Shown: positions 1-6,385 of the stretch, piece by piece
Position numbering within the stretch: the first letter of the stretch is position 1
Layout of the letters: each line of letters opens with the position of its first letter
Assembly: GCA_041485385.1 (NCBI GenBank)
Contig: JBGPJM010000161.1
Coordinates: forward strand, 1 to 11,431
DNA length: 11,431 bases
Direction of reading: 5' to 3'
Source of the DNA: JBGPJM01 sp041485385
GTDB lineage: Bacteria; Planctomycetota; Phycisphaerae; Phycisphaerales; UBA1924
Notes under the pieces: generated by a model
What the model saw: the letters and a program-made list of their open reading frames with translations, nothing else
Told to the model about the DNA's origin: nothing
Databases searched by the model: none
Made by a program: the position numbers and the translations under genes

Positions 1-1
1 G

Positions 2-646
2 AGCGAGAACGACGCCTGGGTGAACGCCGTGACGGTGCTGGGGACCGCGCCGCAGTACTACTTTCTCCTCAGGAACTACCGCGACTCGCACTACCATCGT
101 GACGCAGTCTTCTGGCCTTTCGAAGTGTACGCACGGACCGAGGCAACCGGCCCGGACGGGGTGACGGAACAGGAGTCGGAGAAGAAGCGTGCGGAGGTCC
201 TGACGTCCTTCGTCGAGGGCTGTCGGGATCTGGCCGGAGGGGAGTGGGCCCCCGACTTCGCGGGCGACCTTCCCGCCCTCCTCACCGGTCCCGCGTCGGT
301 CGATCGGCTCGCCGCGACCCGGTGCTTCCGGTCGCTGGTGAAGAGCCGGAACTCCTCGTCGCGGGCGATGGCGGGCTGGAGCATCGGCAGCGTAGACCCG
401 TTCGGCCGCCCGGCCCGCCGCTACGCGAGGTCGCTGGCGGCGATGCTCGACGATGCGACCCCCGAGGTTCGCGGCGCTGCCGTGTGGGCGCTCGGGAGGG
501 CGTGCGCCACCGATGCGCGCGCGCGGGTCACGCGTCTCGTGGGCGACCCCGACCGGCGAGTCGCCACGCTCGCCTCGATTTCTCTCGAGGAGTTCGATGG
601 AGGGCGCTGCACCGGCGCGGCCGGTCATGGGGCGGCCGGGCCGTGA
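2..646 (+). CDS. HEAT-repeat-like protein, 5' end outside the window
   Basis: The frame is open to the left edge, so the GTG at 20 is probably not the true start and the gene is treated as 5'-partial. The visible part is about 214 residues. Its C-terminal third has two helical-repeat units of HEAT type: one around LAAMLDDATPEVRGAAVWAL, and a second around VTRLVGDPDRRVATLASISLEEF. Repeats of this kind act as scaffolds for protein contacts and have no catalytic residues. The upstream half has many aromatic and charged residues and I do not recognise it. Low-complexity Gly/Ala residues end the protein. The next reading frame begins 42 nt downstream on the same strand, so the two may be co-transcribed. 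The HEAT call rests on repeat pattern only; the role is unknown. Confidence 0.6.
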   Translation, partial: SENDAWVNAVTVLGTAPQYYFLLRNYRDSHYHRDAVFWPFEVYARTEATGPDGVTEQESEKKRAEVLTSFVEGCRDLAGGEWAPDFAGDLPALLTGPASVDRLAATRCFRSLVKSRNSSSRAMAGWSIGSVDPFGRPARRYARSLAAMLDDATPEVRGAAVWALGRACATDARARVTRLVGDPDRRVATLASISLEEFDGGRCTGAAGHGAAGP

Positions 647-688
647 CGCGAGGGCGTGGGCAGGCGCGGGCCGTCCTTCTTGGTCGTC

Positions 689-1186
689 ATGCTTGAGTAT
701 CTGGGCACCGCGTATCTCCTCCTGCCGCTGCTCGGGGGCGGGCTCTTCCACGGCCTGTGTATGAAGTACGAGTGGGTCTCCTTCTTGGTCGGAGCCGCGA
801 TCATCCTGGGCCTCCAGGCGACGCTCCTGCACCGCCTCCCGGGCGTCCGGGACATCGAGCTCTTCGGGCGGTACAAAGGGAAGCTGCCCAAGAAGGTGTG
901 CATCGGGGCGGTGAGCCACCGGACGCTGCAGGCCGACCGCGCGGAGGACGTGGCGGCGGGGATCAGGCGGGCGCTGAAGTTCGTCCCCGCGGATCAGCTC
1001 GTGGTGTCCAGCGACTGCGGCTTCGGACGCCAGGGGTGCAACCGCGAGATCGCGTTCTACAAGGCGACGGCGATCGCGCAGGGGTGCAACATCGTACGGA
1101 AAGAGCTGGGCGTCGAAACCACGTACGTTCCCGCGGCGGACCCGGCGCTGCAGATCGATATCGTTCCCAAGAGCGCGAAGGGGTAG
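689..1186 (+). CDS. Chimeric remnant: hydrophobic N-terminus fused to MetE-like methionine synthase C-terminal end
   Basis: The ORF of 165 residues can start at ATG 689; a GTG at 656 would add 11 residues. Neither has a clear ribosome binding site. Residues ~66-160 match the end of the cobalamin-independent methionine synthase (MetE-like, COG0620) catalytic barrel: IGAVSHRTLQ, then VVSSDCGFGRQG, IVRKELG and VPAADPALQIDI. Cys110 of SSDCGFG corresponds to the last zinc-binding Cys of MetE. The other zinc ligands (His-x-Cys and Glu) lie in the ~200 or more residues normally upstream, and these are absent. In their place residues 1-50 form about two hydrophobic helices (YLGTAYLLLPLLGG and FLVGAAIILGL). 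That segment vaguely recalls CarS-like CDP-archaeol synthase relatives with the central part missing; this is from memory and weak. I infer a deletion or fusion product, probably without methyltransferase activity. Confidence 0.6.
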   Translation: MLEYLGTAYLLLPLLGGGLFHGLCMKYEWVSFLVGAAIILGLQATLLHRLPGVRDIELFGRYKGKLPKKVCIGAVSHRTLQADRAEDVAAGIRRALKFVPADQLVVSSDCGFGRQGCNREIAFYKATAIAQGCNIVRKELGVETTYVPAADPALQIDIVPKSAKG

Positions 1187-1241
1187 GCGCGAACGCAGCG
1201 GCGTGCGACCAAGGGGGCTTGCCCGGGACACCGCGCGAGCC

Positions 1242-1289
1242 AAAAAAACGCGGGGCCAGGCAGCGATCTTTCGACCACGCCCGGCCCCG
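1242..1289 (-). terminator. Strong intrinsic terminator, minus strand
   Basis: Read on the minus strand, an 11-bp stem (CGGGGCCGGGC with GCCTGGCCCCG) continues into a 6-bp stem (GTGGTC with GATCGC) capped by a GAAA tetraloop, with a single bulged T. After CG follows a run of seven T. Three of the pairs are G-U on this strand and would be mismatches on the other. On the plus strand the A-run precedes the hairpin, so it would not terminate the MetE-like frame. It ends the RNA candidate that starts near 1706. Confidence 0.75.
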
Positions 1290-1327
1290 ACTGCCCCGCC
1301 GAGGGTTGGATTCCCCAACCGTACCCT

Positions 1328-1371
1328 TCGATTCAATCGCGGCGTCACCACGAGCAACGCCGCTGAATCGA
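1328..1371. other. Long inverted repeat / hairpin
   Basis: TCGATTCA (1328-1335) and GCGGCG (1339-1344), separated by a 3-nt bulge, pair with CGCCGCTGAATCGA (1358-1371), giving 14 Watson-Crick pairs around a 13-nt loop. Its place inside the minus-strand transcription unit suggests an RNA stem. A protein-binding site is also possible, because the pairing is equally good on both strands. Confidence 0.5.
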
Positions 1372-1712
1372 GGCAACCCTCCACGGGGGTGGCATCAGTT
1401 GTCGATCGGCCCGGGCTTGGAGAGTCCAGACCGATACCTGCTTCCGCGGCACCCTGGCCGCGCGTTCCTCCTGAGTACGTAACTTCCCAGCCCGTCTTGC
1501 TCCGCCCGTCGCGCGATGGGGCCATTTTGCCCTTTGTCCTGCGGCAGTCCCGGCCCCGGCTCCACGGACCCGGCGCACGCGCCAAACCTGCCCTGGGCGG
1601 ACCATGCCGCTTACGCGAAAAGGCGGACCAGACGGGATACTGGGATTCTCGAACCACCCCACGAGAACCGTGGGTTTGCGGCAGGGAGACCGGCTGCCGC
1701 CCCGGTGGAAGC

Positions 1713-1741
1713 ACTATACATGATGGTTATCGGGATTGCAA
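1713..1741 (-). promoter_or_regulatory. Sigma70-like promoter driving the minus-strand RNA candidate
   Basis: On the minus strand TTGCAA (plus 1736-1741) and TATAGT (plus 1713-1718) are separated by exactly 17 nt. The -10 matches five of six consensus bases and the -35 four of six. Transcription would begin near 1706 and run left, away from the PTS operon. Confidence 0.45.
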
Positions 1742-1851
1742 ACGGGGTGAGCGTGAAATTCCGGTCCCGGCACGGTTCGAAACGGTGGACGGTCGCGGCG
1801 AACCGGGAAGGAACTGCCCGCCGGTGGGCCGCGGGGCGGACCGACAGCTCC

Positions 1852-1879
1852 GGGACAAAAACGGGGTTTCAGCTACAAT
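1852..1879 (+). promoter_or_regulatory. Possible promoter of the fructose PTS operon
   Basis: GGGACA (1852-1857) and TACAAT (1874-1879) are separated by 16 nt and lie about 70 nt before the EIIC start. The -10 is five of six, the -35 four of six. It is transcribed away from the minus-strand promoter at 1713-1741, so the two are arranged back to back. I see no convincing Cra/FruR operator next to it. Confidence 0.38.
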
Positions 1880-1947
1880 CGGCCCCCCTGTCCTGGGCGC
1901 GCCGGGCGCACGCAGGCCCGCGACCCGGACCCGCGAGGAGCCTTTCG

Positions 1948-3228
1948 ATGGAATGGCTGAAGAAGCTGCGGCAGCACCTGCTCACGGGCGTGTCATTCGC
2001 GATCCCGTTCATCGCGTGCGGCGGCATCCTGATCGCCTTCTCGCTGGCCTTCGCTCCGATGACGGCGTCGGGCCCGAACATGGATGGCGTCGAGCCCAAG
2101 TGGCTTCAGGACACCCTCAAGTTGACGCTGAGCATCGGGGTGACGTCGTTCACGCTCATGCTCCCGATTCTGGCCGCGTACATCGCCTACTCCATCGCAG
2201 GCAAGCCCGGGCTTGTTGCGGGGGCCATAGGTGGAATGCTGGCGGGCCACGTCGCCGATGCGCCCAAGACGGTCAGCACAAAGGTCCTGGGGAGCACGAC
2301 CGAGCTGACCGATGCGGTCCAGGCGGTCAAGGCCGCGGCCGAGAGGCTGGCCCACATCGCCGGCGACGGGAGCGCCCTGGATGCGGCCCGGGGCGCGGGC
2401 TCGGACGCGGCCAAGAAAATGGCTTCGATCGCGGTCGAGGGCGGGAGCGTGCACGTGACCAACATGGTCGGCGTCGGCGCGGGGTTCCTGGGCGCGCTGG
2501 CGGCAGGGCTTCTGGCGGGGTACCTCGTGGCGGCGATCAAGAAGATGCCGGTCCACAAGTTCGTCAAGCCCATCATGCCGATCCTGATTGTCCCGGTGAT
2601 CTCATCGCTGATCGTCGGGGTGCTGATGCTCAAGGTGATCGGACCTCCGATCGCCGATGCGCTGACGAGCCTTGGCCACACGCTCGCTTCGATGCAGACC
2701 GGCAGCGCGGTGCTGCTCGCGCTCCTCCTGGGCGCGATGATCGCGTTCGACATGGGCGGGCCGGTGAACAAGGCGGCGTTCTTCTTCGCCTCGGGGCTCA
2801 TCGCCGAGGGCAACTACGGCGTGATGGGGCCGGTCGCCGCCGCGATCTGCACCCCGCCACTCGGGATGGGCCTGGCCACGCTCATCAGCCGCAGGCTGTG
2901 GGGAGAGGAGCAACGTGAATCCGGGCTGGCGGCACTGGGCATGGGCATGATCGGCATCACGGAGGGGGCAATCCCGTTTGCCGCGGCGGACCCGCTGCGG
3001 GTGATCCCGTGCATCATGCTGGGCTCGATGGTGGCGAGCACCACGGCAATGCTGGGGCACGTGGGCGACCACGCCCCGCACGGGGGGCCGATCGTCCTGC
3101 CGGTAGTGGACAACCGGCTGATGTACGTGGTCGCGATCGTGCTGGGGACGGTCGTGACGGCGGTGGCGATCAACACGCTCAAGAGGGTCTGGCGGGCGCC
3201 CGGCGAACGTGACCTGGCGACGACGTAA
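1948..3228 (+). CDS. fruA: PTS fructose-type transporter, EIIC membrane subunit
   Basis: This 426-residue integral membrane protein would be the sugar channel of a fructose-family phosphotransferase system: it moves the sugar inward while EIIB phosphorylates it. The ATG at 1948 is chosen because GAGGAG (1935-1940) lies 7 nt upstream and the protein then begins with the usual short amphipathic stretch (MEWLKKLRQHLLTGVSF). Family marks are GKPGLVAGAIGGMLA (residues 85-99), IAFDMGGPVNKAAFFF (265-280), CTPPLGMGLATLI (301-313) and GITEGAIPFAAADP (336-349). An unusual hydrophilic segment of about 70 residues (~101-173), rich in Ala and charge, sits in the loop after GGMLA and before GVGAGFLGALAAGLLAGYLV. 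In most relatives that loop is much shorter. EIIB follows after 28 nt and the general PTS protein after that, so the three form an operon. The substrate is assigned only to the fructose/mannitol-like class; fructose itself is not proven. Confidence 0.93.
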   Translation: MEWLKKLRQHLLTGVSFAIPFIACGGILIAFSLAFAPMTASGPNMDGVEPKWLQDTLKLTLSIGVTSFTLMLPILAAYIAYSIAGKPGLVAGAIGGMLAGHVADAPKTVSTKVLGSTTELTDAVQAVKAAAERLAHIAGDGSALDAARGAGSDAAKKMASIAVEGGSVHVTNMVGVGAGFLGALAAGLLAGYLVAAIKKMPVHKFVKPIMPILIVPVISSLIVGVLMLKVIGPPIADALTSLGHTLASMQTGSAVLLALLLGAMIAFDMGGPVNKAAFFFASGLIAEGNYGVMGPVAAAICTPPLGMGLATLISRRLWGEEQRESGLAALGMGMIGITEGAIPFAAADPLRVIPCIMLGSMVASTTAMLGHVGDHAPHGGPIVLPVVDNRLMYVVAIVLGTVVTAVAINTLKRVWRAPGERDLATT

Positions 3229-3256
3229 GCCCCGCAGCAAGGAAGAGGAGCAGGCG

Positions 3257-3556
3257 ATGAAAATTGTCGCGGTGACGGCGTGTCCGACGGGGATCGCGCA
3301 CACCTACATGGCGGCCGAGCAACTGGAGAAGACGGCCAAGTCGCTGGGGCACCAGATCCACGTGGAGACGCAGGGGGCGATGGGGATCGAGAACGAGCTG
3401 ACCAAGAAGGACATCCTGGAGGCGGAGGTCGCCATCTTCGCCGTCGACATCGAGGTGGAGCACAAGGACCGCTTCGCGGGGAAGAAGATCGTGCAGGTGG
3501 GGGTTTCGGAGGCGATCAGGAATCCCAAGGGGGTCCTGGCCAAGGCCGGCGCGTAA
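3257..3556 (+). CDS. PTS fructose-type EIIB subunit
   Basis: This 99-residue cytoplasmic protein receives a phosphoryl group from EIIA on a cysteine and passes it to the sugar bound by EIIC. The signature KIVAVTACPTGIAHTYMAAEQL is at the N-terminus, and Cys9 is the expected phosphorylation site. The remainder (IHVETQGAMGIENELT, then VAIFAVDIEVEHKDRFAGKKIVQVGVSEAI) follows the family closely, and the length is normal for a free-standing domain. ATG 3257 is preferred over an upstream GTG at 3209: GAAGAGGAG ends 6 nt before it, and the extra residues from 3209 would be Arg/Lys-rich and overlap the EIIC gene. In many bacteria EIIB is fused to EIIC; here it is separate, as in the E. coli Fry and Frw systems. 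Confidence 0.93.
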   Translation: MKIVAVTACPTGIAHTYMAAEQLEKTAKSLGHQIHVETQGAMGIENELTKKDILEAEVAIFAVDIEVEHKDRFAGKKIVQVGVSEAIRNPKGVLAKAGA

Positions 3557-3596
3557 CGTGGGTGGGGGGTGCGGGGGCGAGGGGCGGATCAAGCGC

Positions 3597-6203
3597 ATGC
3601 GGACCGAGTACCGATTCACCTGTGCCCTGCGCCACGGCCTGCACGCACGCCCGGCCAGCATGCTCGCCGAGGTCGCCCGCCGGTTCGCGGCCGAGGTCAA
3701 GCTGTCCAAGGACGCATCGGATGGCCCCCCTGCCGAACCGGCCGATGCGCGGAGCGTGCTCTCCGTCGTCGGCCTGAACATCGAGCACGGCGATCGGTGC
3801 GTGTTGAAGGCGACGGGCGCCGACGCCGGCGCGGCCATCGCGGCCCTCAAGGAGTTTGTCGAGACCCAGCTCGCCGAGGGCGACGAGCTGCCGGCGCCGT
3901 CACCCGGAGAAACCGCCGCGGCCGTCGGCGGCAAGCTCCCTGTCGGCCTCCGGCGAGCGGGCGTCGCGCACGTGTCGGGGCGGGCCGTCTGCGCGGGGAT
4001 CGCGATGGGCGAGGCCGTGACCATCGGCGGCATGACCCTCCCGGAATCCGCCCGCACCGCCCGGGCGGTCTCGGTCGAGGCGGAACTGGAGGCGGCGCAC
4101 CGGGCGGTGGCGTCGGTCCGGCATGACCTGCGCCGGCGTGCCGCGCAGACCGGCGCGCGGCTGGAGAGCGACCTGCTCCGCGCCCACGGCGAGATCGCCG
4201 ACGATCCGGCCCTGTGGGCCCAGATCGAGCGTCACGTACGGAGCGGGGCCACGGCGGCGCAGGCGGTCGCGGCCGCGGCCGAGCGCTTCAGCGAGCAGCT
4301 CAGCTCCGCCGGCAGCGCCTACATCCGCGACCGCGTCGTGGACGTGCAGGACGTGTGCATGCAGCTGCTGGACCGCCTGACCGGCGGCGGGATCACCGCG
4401 ATGCACGTGAAGCTCGCGCGGGAGAGCATCGTCTTTGCGGAGACGCTGACGGCCAACCAGCTCCTGCACCTGGACAGGGAACTGCTCAAGGGCCTGGTGC
4501 TCGGGCGGATCGGCGCAACAGCGCACACCGTCATCCTGGCCCGGTCGCTGCGGATCCCCACGCTCATCGAGGTGCCGGAGGCGGCGAGATTGACCAAGGG
4601 CGGCGGGGGAGGGCAGGCCGTGGTCGACGGCGACGGCGGCTTCGTCATCACCTCGGTCACGCCCGCGGTGCAGCGGTACTACCAGCGCGAGCAGCGCACC
4701 AGGCAGAAATGGCTCGACAAGATGGCCCCGCTCGCCCGCCGCCCCGCCGTCACGCGCGACGGCGCACGCCTGGAGGTCGGGGCCAACGCCTCCAGCGCCG
4801 CCGAGATCGCCGCGGCCGTCGCCCAGGGCGCCGACGGCGTCGGCCTCTTCCGCACCGAGGTGCTCTTCCTCGAGCGCACCGCCCCGCCGGGCGAAGATGA
4901 ACAGCTCGAAATCTACGCCGCGGCGATCGACGCGGCCGAGGGCCGCCCGGTCATCATCCGGACCTTCGACATCGGCGGCGACAAGCCCGCACCCTACCTC
5001 CACATGGCCCGCGAGGAGAACCCCTTCCTGGGAATCCGCGGCCTGCGCCTGTACGAGCGGCACCCGGCGCTGCTGCGGACGCAGCTCCGCGCGATCGTCC
5101 GGGCCTCGGCGCGAGGAGGGGGGGGCGGAGGGGGGGTAAAGGTGATGGCGCCCATGGTGGCCACGCCCGCCGAGGCGGCGTGGTTCCGCGGCCAGGTCCG
5201 CCAGGTGCAGGACGAGCTGCGCGGGGAAGGGGGCGCCTTCGACGAGGCCATGCCCATCGGCATCATGATCGAGATCCCCGCGGCCGCCCTGGTCATGGAC
5301 CAGCTCTGCGACCACGCCGACTTCTTCAGCCTCGGCACCAACGACCTGTGCCAGTACTGGATGGCCGTGGACCGCGGCAACACCGGCGTGGCCGGCCTCT
5401 ACAACCCGCGCCAGCCCTCGTTCCTGCGCCTGCTCAGGACGATCGTGCAAGGGGCCAAGGCCAGGGGCAAATGGGTCGGGGTGTGCGGCGAGATGGCCGG
5501 TGAGCGCCGGAACCTGGCCCTCATGCTCGGCCTGGGCGTGGACGAGATCAGCGTCGCCCCGGGGGACGTGCTGGGTCTCAAAACGGCCGTGCAGGCGGCC
5601 GAGGCGAGCCGGTGCAGAGCCCTCGTGGAGGCCGCCGCGGCGTGCCGGACCACGCACGAAGTGGAAGACCTGCTCGCAAACACACCGCTCCGCCCGGCCG
5701 AGGGGGTGGGGGGAGGAGGGAGAGGGGGGGGGATCATCGACGCTGAGGCGATCCAGGTGGGGTGCGATGCACTGACCAAGGAGGAGGCGATCAAAGACGC
5801 GGTGGACCTGCTCTTCCTGGTGGGAAGGACCGAGCGCCCGCGCGAGGTCGAAGAGGCCGTCTGGGCGCGGGAGGAGACCTACTCGACCGGGCTGGGGTTC
5901 GGTTTCGCCGTGCCGCACTGCAAGACCGACGCCGTCGCCACGCCCACGCTGGCGGTGCTGAAGCTGCACTCGCCGGTGGAGTGGGGGTCGATGGACGGCC
6001 AGCCGGTGCAGGTGGTGCTCCTCCTGGCGGTGCCCGCGGCGGGAGGGGGGGCAGGCGGTGGGGGCGGAGGGGGGGCGCATATGAAGGTCTTCGCGAAACT
6101 CGCCCGGCGGCTGATGCACGAGGAGTTCCGGGAGCGGATGATGGCCGCGAGCGACGCGCCGGCGATCGAGGCGTGCCTGAGGCAGGAGTTGGAGCTTGGA
6201 TGA
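3597..6203 (+). CDS. ptsP: Multiphosphoryl transfer protein, HPr-EI-EIIA(Fru) fusion
   Basis: One 868-residue soluble protein carries three PTS steps: autophosphorylation from PEP, transfer to HPr, and transfer to EIIA, which feeds the EIIB encoded just upstream. Domains: HPr ~1-90, with His16 in HGLHARPAS and a Ser53 in ARSVLSVVGL that aligns with the regulatory Ser46; enzyme I ~115-690; EIIA ~715-868. In EI the active His310 is in GATAHTVILARSLRIP (usually TSH), the signature DFFSLGTNDLCQYWMAVDR is intact, and Cys630 lies in GVCGEMAG. In EIIA, His774 is in GFAVPHCKTDAV. The order HPr-EI-EIIA resembles E. coli FryA and FrwA, not FruB-type proteins that begin with EIIA. Poly-glycine stretches encoded by G-runs occur near residues 506-513, 703-714 and in the EIIA domain (nt 6041-6075). 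ATG 3597 starts directly at the HPr fold; a GTG at 3558 would add a Gly-rich leader. All catalytic residues are present, so I expect it to be active. Confidence 0.93.
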   Translation: MRTEYRFTCALRHGLHARPASMLAEVARRFAAEVKLSKDASDGPPAEPADARSVLSVVGLNIEHGDRCVLKATGADAGAAIAALKEFVETQLAEGDELPAPSPGETAAAVGGKLPVGLRRAGVAHVSGRAVCAGIAMGEAVTIGGMTLPESARTARAVSVEAELEAAHRAVASVRHDLRRRAAQTGARLESDLLRAHGEIADDPALWAQIERHVRSGATAAQAVAAAAERFSEQLSSAGSAYIRDRVVDVQDVCMQLLDRLTGGGITAMHVKLARESIVFAETLTANQLLHLDRELLKGLVLGRIGATAHTVILARSLRIPTLIEVPEAARLTKGGGGGQAVVDGDGGFVITSVTPAVQRYYQREQRTRQKWLDKMAPLARRPAVTRDGARLEVGANASSAAEIAAAVAQGADGVGLFRTEVLFLERTAPPGEDEQLEIYAAAIDAAEGRPVIIRTFDIGGDKPAPYLHMAREENPFLGIRGLRLYERHPALLRTQLRAIVRASARGGGGGGGVKVMAPMVATPAEAAWFRGQVRQVQDELRGEGGAFDEAMPIGIMIEIPAAALVMDQLCDHADFFSLGTNDLCQYWMAVDRGNTGVAGLYNPRQPSFLRLLRTIVQGAKARGKWVGVCGEMAGERRNLALMLGLGVDEISVAPGDVLGLKTAVQAAEASRCRALVEAAAACRTTHEVEDLLANTPLRPAEGVGGGGRGGGIIDAEAIQVGCDALTKEEAIKDAVDLLFLVGRTERPREVEEAVWAREETYSTGLGFGFAVPHCKTDAVATPTLAVLKLHSPVEWGSMDGQPVQVVLLLAVPAAGGGAGGGGGGGAHMKVFAKLARRLMHEEFRERMMAASDAPAIEACLRQELELG

Positions 6204-6385
6204 TGCCGGGCGGGGCCCAGTGCCGCTCTACGAGTCGCGACGGGCCACTCGTGCCACCCCACCGCACGCGGACCCTGTACCCTCGCGTACTATCGGCGCG
6301 GTCGAAGGCCCCCGGGGGCATCGCCGACCAAGGCACTCGGCGGATCGATGGTGTGCCGGGGTCATCGGACCAGGAGTGGGTTCGT

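Larger units (their letters stand above)
1242..1706 (-). ncRNA. Candidate structured RNA of about 465 nt, family not recognised
   Basis: The minus strand carries a sigma70-like promoter (1713-1741), then about 450 nt of hairpin-rich sequence, then an intrinsic terminator (1242-1289). Visible stems, in plus-strand coordinates: 1658-1663 with 1669-1674; 1572-1576 with 1579-1583; 1519-1522 with 1529-1532; 1445-1450 with 1457-1462; 1405-1411 with 1429-1435 (with 1418-1421 paired to 1425-1428 inside it); 1328-1335 plus 1339-1344 with 1358-1371; and 1304-1309 with 1315-1320. Several stems contain G-U pairs if the minus strand is transcribed, which become A-C mismatches on the plus strand, so the folding favours the minus strand. 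I looked for the conserved cores of RNase P RNA, tmRNA, SRP RNA and 6S RNA and did not find them. A small encoded peptide or an unannotated regulatory RNA are alternatives. Confidence 0.42.
1187..1947. other. 761-nt region without a convincing protein gene
   Basis: Open frames here encode Arg/Pro/Gly-rich sequence with no recognisable domain, so I call no protein. The region instead contains a minus-strand promoter, several hairpins and a minus-strand terminator (see the RNA candidate). At its right end are the likely promoter and leader of the PTS operon. Confidence 0.6.

Noticed and set aside
1361..1371. Cra/FruR-like half site (GCTGAATCG) upstream of the PTS operon
   Set aside because: It is over 570 nt from the EIIC start, lacks the second half of the operator, and is fully explained as one arm of the hairpin 1328-1371.
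1641..1660. tRNA-like T-arm sequence (GGTTCGAGAATCC on the minus strand)
   Set aside because: The 5-bp T-stem does not pair, and there is no acceptor stem or anticodon arm at proper distances.
1345..1662. Minus-strand open frame of 105 codons inside the RNA candidate
   Set aside because: Starts with GTG without a ribosome binding site, is Arg/Ala-rich with no hydrophobic core or motif, and overlaps all the hairpins; it looks like a high-GC random frame.
3900..6119. Long minus-strand open frame opposite the PTS fusion gene
   Set aside because: It is a shadow of high-GC coding sequence: His/Arg/Gly-rich, with no domain, while the plus strand has all PTS active sites.
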